This document shows, one piece after another, positions 12,201 through 24,200 of a DNA stretch of 64,000 nt. The notes below the pieces were generated by a model, which had not been told where the DNA came from, made no database searches, and saw nothing but the letters and a program-made list of their open reading frames with translations. Origin of the DNA: Eublepharis macularius (taxonomy: Eukaryota; Chordata; Lepidosauria; Squamata; Eublepharidae); contig NC_072801.1 of NCBI RefSeq assembly GCF_028583425.1, positions 61,395,766 through 61,459,765 of the forward strand, written 5' to 3'. The translations under genes were made by a program, and so were the position numbers. Numbering within the stretch: position 1 is the stretch's first letter; each line of letters starts with the position of its first letter.

Positions 12201-15200
12201 GCAGAGGTAGTAACACTTTGCCTGCTGGATTCTATCTGATCGCTCCCCCCAGCCCCTACCTTGATGAGGATATAAAGCTATGCTCAGAATAGTTTAACAG
12301 ACATTAATAACGTTGCTTTCCCCATCTGTTTCTGTTCACAATCAGGGTGATTCAAAAGGGGCAAAAAAAACCCCATTGAAATTCTGCCTCTATCTCAATG
12401 CTTGCTTGTGGCTGAAAGACAGATTTGTGCATATGGAATGAAGCAGCAGTTATTTCTTCAGAGCCATTAATGTAGAATAAAAAGGATGCTCAGCAAATAC
12501 TATTCCAAGGCTGTTTGGAAAACCCATTCCTGGAACAGTGCAGGGGAACCTTTCATTTGCTTTGTGGGCAAAATGATTTAACATGAATGTTAAATTGAAT
12601 CCATTTGAATGCATTATGACATCAGTTTCACCCTGTCTGCTGTGTAGTCTGTTGAGAATCCTATACATTTGATAAACATCTGATCCTGAAGGAGAAGAGC
12701 GCAATATTTTACCTAATCCACAGAGAAAATTACAAAATGTTGGAAGGGAGATAAGCCAAACTTCAGCTGTGTGTGTGCGTGCGTGTGTGTTTGGGGCATG
12801 GTTAACTTTGAATACAGGCTTTGTAAATTCTGTTGGATCAATCTTCGGGAGCAGGAAGGTTTATTGGGATAAACTTCCTAAGGAATTGAGAAAGCAAACT
12901 GTTTTGTGTCCAGAAATACTTAAGACCCTGTGATGTTATTGAAGCACGAGAGTAACATACTTTCCTCTGCTCATTTCAGGCTGGTTTGGCTAGGGATCCT
13001 GGAGGTGTTTTGCCATCTTCTGGGCATGGAGCAGGGGTCACTGGGGCCGTCAGGGGGTATTTGTGAATTTCCTGCATTGTGCAGGGGATTGGACTAGATG
13101 ACCCTAGAGGTCCCTTTCAACCCTATGATTCTATGATCTCTGACAACAACCTGTTGAACCACTTGATGTTCCCAGACAGTTTTCAAGGGCAGCTCCCCAC
13201 GGAGTGCATTACAGTAGCCTGCTCTGGATCCTTGACAGCTGATTGAAAAGGCATCTGTGATTGGAAGATCACAAGGTGACTTTGTGTGGGGCAATGGTAA
13301 TTCAACTATGAAATGAACAAGACTAATCCCTGCAGCTTCAGACTCATCTTTGTATCCATAAGGACTAGAAATTTGCTTTTAAAAAAAGAAAGTAAAATTT
13401 GAGATGCCTGGTGGTAATACGTTCTCTTCTCAACATTCCTGTGACATTAGTTTGACAGCTTACCTGAAATCTAAGCATCGAATAGGAATTTGAATATAGA
13501 AATCCTTGGTCCAAATCCTACTTTGTGTCTGCTACATCACATTCGTACAGGCGACATAATTTGTCATATGGGGAAACTAATTCTGTACAGTGTTGGTATG
13601 TCCGTCTGGCTGTGAAGTGGTTGGGCCTGAAATTGGAACAAGATGGCTGCGTCCCAGCTAATTATGTTTTTGGATTTCTTCTCCTTCACCAAAGTATGTG
13701 GAGATTATGAGCACCAAGCAGAGTGAGTTGGATCAGTTCGTGGCAGAAGGATATAAGGCAGCTTTGACTGAGGAGAGGCGCCGATACTCCTTTCTGGTGG
13801 ACCGCCAATGTGCCGTCTCCAAGCACTTCAGCACCTATCACACCAAGGTGAGCTGCATCTGCCTCATGGCATAAGGGCTGAGGGGAGACACACACACACA
13901 CCCCCATGTCTCTCCTCACAAAGTGATTCAGCTAGAAATACCTCTTATTCTTCCTTTGTTGGAATGAGTATGGAATTCAAACCTCTCTTTTTTAAAAAAA
14001 TCAAATTTTTAGACAAAGAAAAGCTTGAAATAGCATATCCTTGTTTGTCTGTCTACTTTGCTTTTCCTTTGTGTCTTCCAAGTTTAAAAAGATACAAAAT
14101 ACAAGAAAACCCCATTAATCGCCCTTCCTAACAAAATGTGTGCAGCTTAAACCCCCATTAAAAGCTCTTAACAAGAGCCAGTTTGGTGTAGTGGTTAAGA
14201 GCGCGGGACTCTAATCTGGAGAGCCGGGTTTGATTCCCCACTCCTCCACTTGATGCCAGCTGGGTGACTTTAGGCTAGTCACAGCTCTCTGGAGCTCTCT
14301 CAGCCCCTCCCACCTCACAGGGTATTTTGTTGTGTGGATAATAATGACATACTTTGTAAACCGCTCTGAGTGGGCGTTAAGTTGTCTTGAAGGGCGGTAT
14401 ATAAATCAAATGTTCATCTTCGTTCTTCTGTGCCTCCACACATGGGGACTGCGCAGGCGCAGGCCAGCCGCCGGAGAATTTTCTAGAGCTTCCATGGCTC
14501 CGAAGGGGCCGTTTGTCGCGCGCCTCAGCGACCGTTTTCCCGCCCAAACGGTCACGTGATCCTCCAGCGACCAACGGCCCCTTCCCTCAGTTCTCTTCTT
14601 GCCGCCGCTTGGAGAGAACGTGAGCTTCGTTGCTCTGTGCTTTGTGCTTTTTTCTGACTTCTGATTGATCTTTGGCTTTTGACTTTGGACTTCGGACCTC
14701 GACTACTCTTCTGCTTACTGATTTGGACGTTGACTGGACTCGGTAAATACGACCCGGATTGTTTGACCTCTCTCTTTAGCGTGCCCCTGAAGATGGCCTC
14801 AAAGGCTCTCTTTAAGCATTGCCTCCAATGCCACACGAAAATGGCCAAGACCGATGGCCATGAACTGTGCCTCTTTTGTTTGGGGGAGACCCACAATGTG
14901 TCGGCCTGTAGGATTTGCCAGGGTTTCACCAGCAAGGCCCGGCAGGAGCGCAAGGCCCGACTGAATTCCTCCCTGTGGCAGAAGGTCATGTCCGGAGGCG
15001 CTCCGTTGCCCTCCTCCAAGGCCGGCCCAAGCCCCTCTGCCGAACGGCATTCCAGAGCTGGCTCAGTGGCCTCCGCGAGGTCGGGGTCGAAACCGCGTCC
15101 CCCGAGTGCCTCGGCGTCGAGAGCGGCCTCTCCAGCGCAGGGACCGGTGCGGCCGCCCCGTAGCGCATCTTCCACCAGATCGGATCCGAGACCGACATCG

Positions 15201-18200
15201 GAACCGAGGATCCGGGTACCGAGTCCCCGATCGGAACCGACGACCGGGTCGATTCCAGTGAAGCCTAAGAGGTCGAAGCCAAGGTCCCCTTCGAAGGCGA
15301 GGAGCGCGTCGGTTCCGAGGTCTTCTTCGGAACCGGCGAAGAAGAAGAAGAAGACCAAACATCATCGGTCGCCGCATCCCGCTCCCCAGGAAGAGGTCAT
15401 CGTGCTTCCTCACACGCCTTCCCCTCATCTGGATTCCCCCGAACCAGAGGAACTCGCCGTGCCGGTGCCGGATCCGATGGCCTTCGAGACGGTGCCCGCA
15501 GAGTTCTCGTCGGGGCCGGAGCCGAGCCCGCGCCGTCGGAGCCGACCATCGCCTGCTCTTCGGTCGCCGAGGCTGGAACCGAGCCCGTCTCCTCGTCGGA
15601 GCCGTCCTTCCCCTGCCCGTCCATCTCCACCAGCTGCCGGTCGTGAGCGACGTCGGTCTGGGGACAGTGTCCGATCGGCCCGGTCCACTGCGTCCCGACA
15701 TCGACAGGCCTCCTACCTCCCCTCGCCATACCGTTGCCAGTGGGAAGGGGCACCTGCGGGTTTCTCCGTGTCGGAACCGAGGCCTTCGACATCGAGGTCG
15801 GCGTGGGCTCCCCCTCCGCTCCAGGTTCCGGAATCCCAGCTCGGTTCCGATGAGGAGGATGTGGAGAGCTTTGGCTACCAGTCGGAGTCCTGGTCCGAAC
15901 CATCGCCGGCTGAGGAGCTAGTGCCATCGGCGGACTCGCCTTTCGAGGACCTCCGCATCTACGCCGACCAGATGGCAAGGATGGCCAAGGCTCTCGAGAT
16001 GGACATCTCCTCGGCAGTTCCCCAGACCAAGGACAAGCTCCTCAAACGCATTTACGGAGACAACCCGGCGTACGTTGGCTTCCCCATGCTCGAGGGTATT
16101 GAGGAAATCGTGGAGAAGGTATGGCAGGTGCCCTGTGATCAGCCTCCAACATCCAAGAGGATTGAGCAGCTCTACAAGATCAAGCAGGGTACCTGGCCGG
16201 CGCTGGTGAAACACCCTCCACCTTCCTCCCTTGTCACAGAGGAATTCAACCCCCGACGATCGGGTCACTCCTCGGTGCCTGCCGATAAAGAGGGCAAGAA
16301 GCTTGATGCCATGGGCAGGCGCCAGTACATCGTCGCTTCGCTGGGTCTGAGGATTGCCAACTACCAGACCATCATGGCAGGGTACCAGTTGTACCTCTGG
16401 GAGAAGTTGGCATCCTATACCCGGGACCTCCCTCCTGAGCAGAAGGCGGTGGTGTCCCTGCTGCAAACAGAGGCTGTCCGGCTGTCTAAACAGCAAATGA
16501 ACGCTGGGAGCCACGCTGCTGACACTGCTGCTAGGGGAATGGCTTCGGCGGTGGTCCTCAGGCGCCACTCCTGGTTGCGGTCTACGGCCCTGTCCCAAGA
16601 GGTGCGTTCCAGGGTGGAGAGCATGCCCTTTGAAGGGGACTCGCTGTTCTCCAAATCGACCGACGAGACCCTGAAAAAGAAAAAAGAGGACAGGCAGACG
16701 GCGCGGTCTTTGGGTCTAGCTCCAGCGGACAAGCCCTCCTCCAGGTCACGGTACGCTCCCCGGTCAGGCCCTTACCACTATCAGGGCAGGTACCAACAGC
16801 AGCGGCCGGGCTACCAGCAGTATCCTGCCTACCAGCAGCGGCCTTACCCTCCCGCACAACAGCAGAGGAGGCGTCGGCCCTTCAAGCCTCGTCCGGCACA
16901 ACAACCGGCCCAGCAGAAGGATCAGCAGGGCACCGGGAGGCAGTACTGACGGGTCACGCCAGCCGTATCCCCGAACTTTTCGGACAGACTTAGTCCACTC
17001 CTCTCTGAGTGGGAGTCAATAACATCTGACTCATGGGTCTTAACTATTGTTGAACTGGGGTACGGGCTGGAATTTGTTGAGCTGCCTAGATGCAGTTCAC
17101 CCCTGACAGCTGTCAATAACACTATGGCCGAGCTGGATGCAGAGATCGTATCGCTCTTGGCCAAGGGTGCTGTGGAAGAATTGCCCTATGAGGACTCTGT
17201 AAAGGGTTTCTTCTCTAGGTTCTTCCTGGTCCCTAAGAAGGATGGGGGCTTACGTCCCATTTTAGACCTGAGGGGCCTTAATGCCTTCCTCAAGGTGACC
17301 AAATTCAAAATGGTTACGTTGGCGGCTGTGATCGCCTTACTGAGGCAAGGGGATTGGTTTGTGGTTCTTGACTTAAAGGACGCATACTTTCACGTGGGCA
17401 TACGGAAGGAGCACAGGAAGTACCTGAGTTTTGTTTACCGGCAAAGGGTTTTCCGGTATAAGGTGCTCCCCTTTGGCCTGTCCACTGCCCCACGAGTGTT
17501 CACGAAATGTGTGGCCCCTGTGGTTTCCTTCCTGCGGGAAGAGGGCTGTACCATCTTTCCTTACCTCGATGACTGGCTCATCGTGGCTGAATCGGAGTCT
17601 AGGCTGGTACAGGACATTGGCTTGGTACTTAGCACTTGCCAACGCCTGGGGCTCCTGGTGAACTTGGAGAAATCCAAGCTGGTGCCCAGCTGCAAGGTGT
17701 CCTACATTGGCGCACTGTTAGACTCTGTGGAGGGTAAGGCCCTGCTCCCTTTGGAGAGGGCTCGGACCCTAAGGGGTCTAGTGTCCATGTTTAAAAGGAA
17801 CCGGTTCCAGTCTGTGCGCGCTATCCAGTGCTTACTAGGGCATATGGCAGCAGCCACCTCTGTGGTGCCTTTCGCTAGGCTGCGTATGCGCCCTCTCCAG
17901 AACTGGTTTGTGCGGAGGTACAATACTCTGCTGCACCCTCCGTCCCTCAAATTCTCTATCCCGAGGGTCATCCTCTCCTCCTTGGACTGGTGGCTGTCGG
18001 ATGACAACTTGTTTAAGGGGACCCCTTTTGGGTATCAACACCATGACATCACGGTTACCACTGATGCCTCTCTGTTGGGATGGGGGGCTTACTGTGGTGA
18101 TGTGTCTGTGCAAGATGTCTGGTCTGACAGGGAAAAGACCCTCCATATCAATGTGCTTGAACTAAGGGCCATTCGTTTCGCACTTGTGTCTCTTACAGCA

Positions 18201-21200
18201 CTGCTGAGAAATCGTCAGGTGTTGGTGCAGACGGACAACACGACTGCCATGTACTACGTGAATCAGCAGGGGGGCACAGTGTCCATGGCCCTGTGCCGGG
18301 AAGCCACACTCACTTGGCAGTGGGCTATCAAGAACGGCGTGTCGCTCCGTGCTATACACGTGGCTGGGTCAGACAATGCCCGGGCAGATGCCCTCAGCAG
18401 GGTCCCTTTACTGGACCACGAGTGGGAGCTGAACGTAGAGTGCGTTGGGCCGATCTTCCGGATGTGGGGTCATCCAGTGATAGACGTGTTCGCCACTGCG
18501 GCAACCACCAAGGCCCACACGTTCTGTTCCAGGGCAGGGAGCGACCCCCTCTCTATTGGGGATGCCTTCCAGTTTACGTGGACGCAGGGCTTGCACTACA
18601 TGTTTCCTCCATTCCCCTTGATTCCCAGGGTCCTGTGCAAGATAGAGGAGGACGGGACAGACTGCATCCTAGTGGCCCCCTTCTGGCCACGGCAGGTTTG
18701 GTTCCCGAAGCTCCTGCGGCTGTCCCAACGGACATATGTCAGTCTGCCCCCTCGGCAAGACCTTCTCCTAAACGGGAGCCTAGTCCACCACGATCCCAGG
18801 AAGCTGCACCTAACGGCTTGGCGGATCGTTCCTCCCCTGTAGGCTTTACTGACGAGGTACAGAGGGTCCTCCTGAATGCTCGTCGGCCATCCACTAGGCG
18901 CGCTTATGCGGCCAAGTGGCGCAGGTTTGAGCTCTGGGCACTTGCCAGAGGAGTGGTGCCCGAGAGCAGTCCCTTGGGGGTTGTGTTCGAGTATTTGTGC
19001 CACTTGCGTGGCCTGGGCTTGAAGGTGTCCTCCCTCAAGGTACACTTGGCAGCGATATCAGCTGCTCACACCCGAGTTGAGGGTGCTACGGTGTTTTCTC
19101 ACTCGCAATCCCGCCAGTTCCTTAAGGGCATGTACAATCTTTACCCACCTGTGTCTGCGCCAGTGCCTCGGTGGTCACTGTCCTTGGTGCTCTCACATCT
19201 CATGTTGCCTCCATTTGAACCTATGGCTACATGCCCCTTGGATATGCTATCCTACAAGGTAGCATTCTTGGTGGCCGTCACGTCGGCCAGAAGGGTCAGT
19301 GAGCTGTCTGCACTGCGGTCTGACCCTCCCTTTCTTGTGTTTCATCCCAACAAGGTGGTCCTGCGTCCCTGCCTTGAGTTCCTGCCCAAGGTGGTGTCCG
19401 CCTTCCACCTCTCGCAGGATATCTCACTGCCTGCATTCTTTCCTCAACCCTCCTCTAAGGGGGAAAAGGCCCTCCATACCCTAGACTTGAAGAGGGCCCT
19501 AGCCTATTACCTGGATAGGACGAAGGGATTCCGCGCCAGTCCTCACCTGTTTGTATGTTTTGGGGCCAAGGACAAGGGTAACAGGGCTTCCTCACAGACC
19601 CTGTCTAGGTGGATTGTGACGGCCATTAGCAAGGCCTATTCCCTGGCAGGGGTGGCTTGCCCGCTTCATGTCAGAGCCCACTCCACGCGGTCCCAAGCAT
19701 CCTCTTCGGCACTCCTCAGGGGGGTGCCCCTGGTTAACATTTGTAAAGCAGCCACATGGTCCTCTGCAGACACCTTTGTCAGGCACTACGCCGTTGATGT
19801 CAATGCGGAGCAGGATGTATCTGTGGCCAAGGCTGTCTTACACTCCCTTTTTTCCTGAGGGAGTTTGGAATGACTTTCTTGGCGTACCTGCTGGGTACCC
19901 TTGAGTGGAAGTGTGTATATATGTACCTGGGGGTGTGTATATATGTAAATATTGAATATTTATGTGTCCTTACACAGTTTTTTACATAGATGTATATACG
20001 CATATCTATTTATTTTTGATCTTGTTTGTTCAATAAAATTGTGTTGGACTTCACCCCCGCCTTCCTTATTGTGTGAAGCTTGGTACACTCCCATGTGTGG
20101 AGGCACAGAAGAACGAAGATGAAAACAGGGTTAACATACCTGTAACTTATGTTCATCGAGTTCTTCTGTGCTGACACACAACCCTCCCTCCTACCCCGCT
20201 GTGAACTCCAATGCACAATACTGTGATGGCTGTAACGGATATTGGTGTTTTTAAGGTGTTACGGCTGAAGTGTGTTGGTCAAGCGGCGGCAAGGGAGAAC
20301 TGAGGGAAGGGGCCGTTGGTCGCTGGAGGATCACGTGACCGTTTGGGCGGGAAAACGGTCGCTGAGGCGCGCGACAAACGGCCCCTTCGGAGCCATGGAA
20401 GCTCTAGAAAATTCTCCGGCGGCTGGCCTGCGCCTGCGCAGTCCCCATGTGTGTCAGCACAGAAGAACTCGATGAACATAAGTTACAGGTATGTTAACCC
20501 TGTTTTATTATTCTTATCTTACAAATAGAACAGTCTTACACTTCTAGTGCCCTCCTTCACCTCCATTCCAAAAAGTGGGAGCCACAATAGAGAAAGAATG
20601 GGTTCTCATCAATGCCGAATGGGCCACCTTAAGTGGGGCAATAATGAGAAGCTGGCAACCGGCATGCCCCAGTTCATCTTGGAGTAAAGGAGTGTTGAGC
20701 ACAGATTGCAGGAGAGCGGGATTTAATTGCCATGAGTTCAAAATGTGCATTTTCTAGCATTGCCATCCTCAGGCAGGATGGAAGAGAAGCTGCTTAGTCA
20801 CACACACAAACCCGCCCCCTAGACAGCGACTGATCTTGGTGTCACTCTTTCTTCACAGGTGCGGGAGCTGCTAGCAGCCAAGCTGCCTGTCTGGCAGACA
20901 TCGTGCACCCAACCCACTCGCCTACCTGAGCGTGCCCTGGCTTTGGTCAAGCTCACAGCCAACCATCTCCCTGGGGGGACACCCGTGCCAGTCACCGAAC
21001 CCCTTCCCAGCTCTAAGGTCCTGGAAGAATTATTAGAGCATGGACCAAATCACGTGAGTGTATGCCTAGAAAAGCCAGGAAACTGGTGCACCCCCCGCTT
21101 GCTTTATTTCATGGAGTTTAAAGTCCCTGAGTTTGTTGGAATAGTCAGATGTCAACTCTGGAGCTCACAGTGGAAAGCCAGGAATGAAGAGGGGGGCCTG

Positions 21201-24200
21201 GCCTCCGATTCATTTCAAAGGTTATATATATGCTCGCATGTGCTGTCATGTCATTACTGACTTGTAGCGACGCCAGCATAGGGCTTTCAAGGCAAGTGAG
21301 AAGCAGCGGGGGTTTGCCATTGTCTTCCCTCTGCAGAGTCTTCCTTGGTGGTCCCACATCCAAGAACCAACCCCTGCTTAGCTTCTGAGATCTGAAGAGA
21401 TCAGGCTATACCATGCCACCTTCTCTCCCACAAAGGGGGTCAAAGGACTAAGAAAAGTTAGGATGGGGCAATACCTGAATGCAGGTACGGTACCCCTTTG
21501 CTTCCTCCTTCTCCCTCTTGCTATCCATACAGCGTGCTTCAGTCCAAGAGGTGACACCTCTTCTTAATGGTGACTCTCATCGTGGGAGGGGATCAAGGGA
21601 CTCGAGTCACCCACCAGTCAGTGAATCCACCACCATCACTTCAGGTCTGCCGCCCACACAAACCACTCAGACTCCCCCACAGACCAAGACCGCTGACAGT
21701 TATTCCTGCACCCTTCCAATGCCGCGCAAGATGTCAATGGAGACCCGTCTGGCAACACTGGGTGAGTGTCACGCATTGGACATAACCTGCAAGCTGCCCC
21801 CAGGGCCCTCCTGCCTCATCGAGCACCAGTGTTTTAAAACACTGTCAGTTACACCCACGCACCCCTTCTGTAAGTTGACCTGCCTGTTCCGGAACAATGG
21901 TCTTAAGCCTGTGGATTGGGCCCCTAAGTTGGGTCTCGGAGTCCCCCTTGCTGGGGCAGGGGCACCGATCCGCCCTTTTTGGCTCCCTTTTGAAAGAACC
22001 TGCTGCATAAAGAGCATATGTGCTGTGCCTCCTGCCGTTCTTGGCATGCATGCTGAGCAGAGTAGCAGGGGACCAAGATAGGTCACTCCGCGTGGGGGAA
22101 GATTCTGCCATTACTCTGACTGTAAACTTGTTCTTGACTATAGTAAACGTCCTGGTGCCTGTCTTGTGGTTCTCATCCCCAGCTCTTTGGTTTGCTGTCT
22201 GCGATCCTGGCTTGGGAACTGTTGAGGTTATAACCCTGAGTTTCGTGTCACATGACTCCAGGGCAGTATTGACTTCCTGTCACATGTTTGTAGTTCAGTG
22301 GGTCCCGTGCATGACTCTGGGTCTAGAAAGGCTGAAGATCACTGCTCTAGAGTGTATTGTGTCCCAGACAGAAAACTGCCCACTGACCCCCATCCCTGCT
22401 CCCCCTCACAGTGGAGAACAAGACCCTGCCTCGTGTCAGTCCGCTCTCAATACTGCCCACACGTTCTGAGCGTCGGAGGGTCCAGGCGATATTCTCACAT
22501 GCAGCAGGCGAGAACAGCACCCTGCTCAACTTCCAAGAGGGAGACCTCATCCTACTGCTGGTGACTGAGGCACGGGATGGCTGGCATTACGGGGAAAACG
22601 AGACGACCAAAATGTGAGATCCTCACCATGCCTTGTGCCCCCAAATGATCCTGGAGTCCCAGCTGCTAGCCTTCCCCTGTTCTATGAATATGTACACGTG
22701 GCACCCTCTCCTGAGCTGCTCTGCCTATGTGTGGGGACTGATAGGGAGGTCTGGCTGAGAGTTGCACGGAGCTTCAGGGAGCGCCTGTGGCACGGTGGTA
22801 GAGCATGTCCTTGCATGCAGAAGGTCCCACGTGGAATTCTAGCAGGGGCTGGAGAAAGGCCTCATAGAACTGCCTCTACAGCCAAGATGCTAGACTTTAT
22901 CGAGTTGTTATAAGGTTGCTTCATGTGTCTCATCCAATGCATCATGGGCCCCAGTGGACTTAAACCCATTAACTCCCAGGGGGTCTAAGCTAGCCTGTGC
23001 TGTGTTTGCAAAGAAAATAGATCTTAGCCTGTCCCGCTCTAGCGTACTAAGCCCGGCCTATTTCCTCCTCTGTCCAGACAACAGAAACTTTGGCTCCTGG
23101 TCAATTCCCTTTCCCAACTCACTAGACCCCACTCCCTCTCTAGGCCCAGGAATCCTGGCTCCTTGTTTTGGCTGTGACTGCTCCTACCGCTTCTTGTGCT
23201 TAAAAGCACAGCCTCCTTATCCCGCCCCCCCCATCTCATTAGCAGAGACTAGAAAGTGGTTGTGCATCTTCTCCTTTCCTGTTTTAATGGAAACTCCTTT
23301 ACCCGCACTTCCTCTTTACAGGAAAGGCTGGTTCCCTTTCTCCTACACCCGGCCCTTCCCCCCAGCTGAAGGGGCTGACAAAGCATTCATCAGGTAAAGT
23401 GGCAAGTCTTCGATCCTGAAAGGGGAGGGGGCGGCGGGAGTGGCAGAGTTGGGCTGAGGAGGCTATCCTGAGAAGTTCCAGCTGCTGCCTCGGAGACGGG
23501 CTCCTCTGGCTCGAATAGTTTCTGGGTCATGTTAAGGGGGAAGTGGGTTTCCTTCTCCCTCGTATCTCATTTTGCTCACCTGCTTTTGCCCACTAACTGT
23601 GGGGCAAAATTGGAGTCCTTGCTAAGGTGCTGCAGCCACCAGGTAGGAGACACCATCCCCTGAACTGACACCTGACTGCCCTAGACCTGTTATTTTGTTT
23701 TTATTTATTACTTCATTTATACCCCGCCTTTCTTCCCATTGGGAGTCCAAAGCGGCTTACGTCATTCTCCTCATCTCCGTTTTATCCTCACAACAACCCT
23801 GTGGGGTAGGTTAGGCTGACTGGCCCAAGGTCATCCAACAAGCTTCCATGGCAGATTGGAGGTTTGAATCCGGGTCTCCCAGATCCTAGTCTGACATTCT
23901 AGCCACTTCATCCCATTGGCAATATGTCTCTGGTAATGGTAAAGGGGAAAACCCTGTCATGGGTACTGCGAGCACAGCCGTGCCTTTTTATCACTTTGCC
24001 CATTTATACCCACCCTGTGTGTATGGTGCCATCAAGTCACAGCCGCCTATTGGCAACACTGTAGGGTTTTCAGGGCAAGAGGCAAACAGGTGGTTTGCCA
24101 TTGCCTGCTCCTGAGTAGTGACCCTGGACTTCCTTGGTGGTCTCCTATTGAAGCAAGAACCAGGACCGACCCTGCTTAGCTTCTGAAGGCTGATGAGATC

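Larger units (their letters stand above)
14413..20506 (+). mobile_element. DIRS-type tyrosine-recombinase retrotransposon, looks whole
   Basis: A 6.1-kb element between exons 7 and 8 of the BAIAP2-like gene, in the same orientation. Parts in order: left inverted terminal repeat (about 14413-14610), Gag-like frame, reverse transcriptase with RNase H frame, tyrosine recombinase frame, internal complementary region (about 20092-20180) and right inverted terminal repeat (about 20276-20506). The internal region carries copies of both outer ends joined head to tail, which is diagnostic of DIRS. The two terminal repeats look identical over roughly 150 CpG-rich bases and the three main frames are long and open, so the copy appears whole and recent. 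As expected for this order there is no target-site duplication. Confidence 0.93.

Noticed and set aside
12430-12720. Possible conserved non-coding element in intron 6
   Set aside because: The stretch looks unlike repeats, but conservation cannot be judged from one sequence, so no claim is made.
14190-14250. A tRNA gene
   Set aside because: A and B boxes are present but there is no full cloverleaf, and the sequence continues as a SINE body and tail.
14552-15978. Long minus-strand open frames over the DIRS Gag region
   Set aside because: Shadows of the biased plus-strand Gag composition; no family resemblance.
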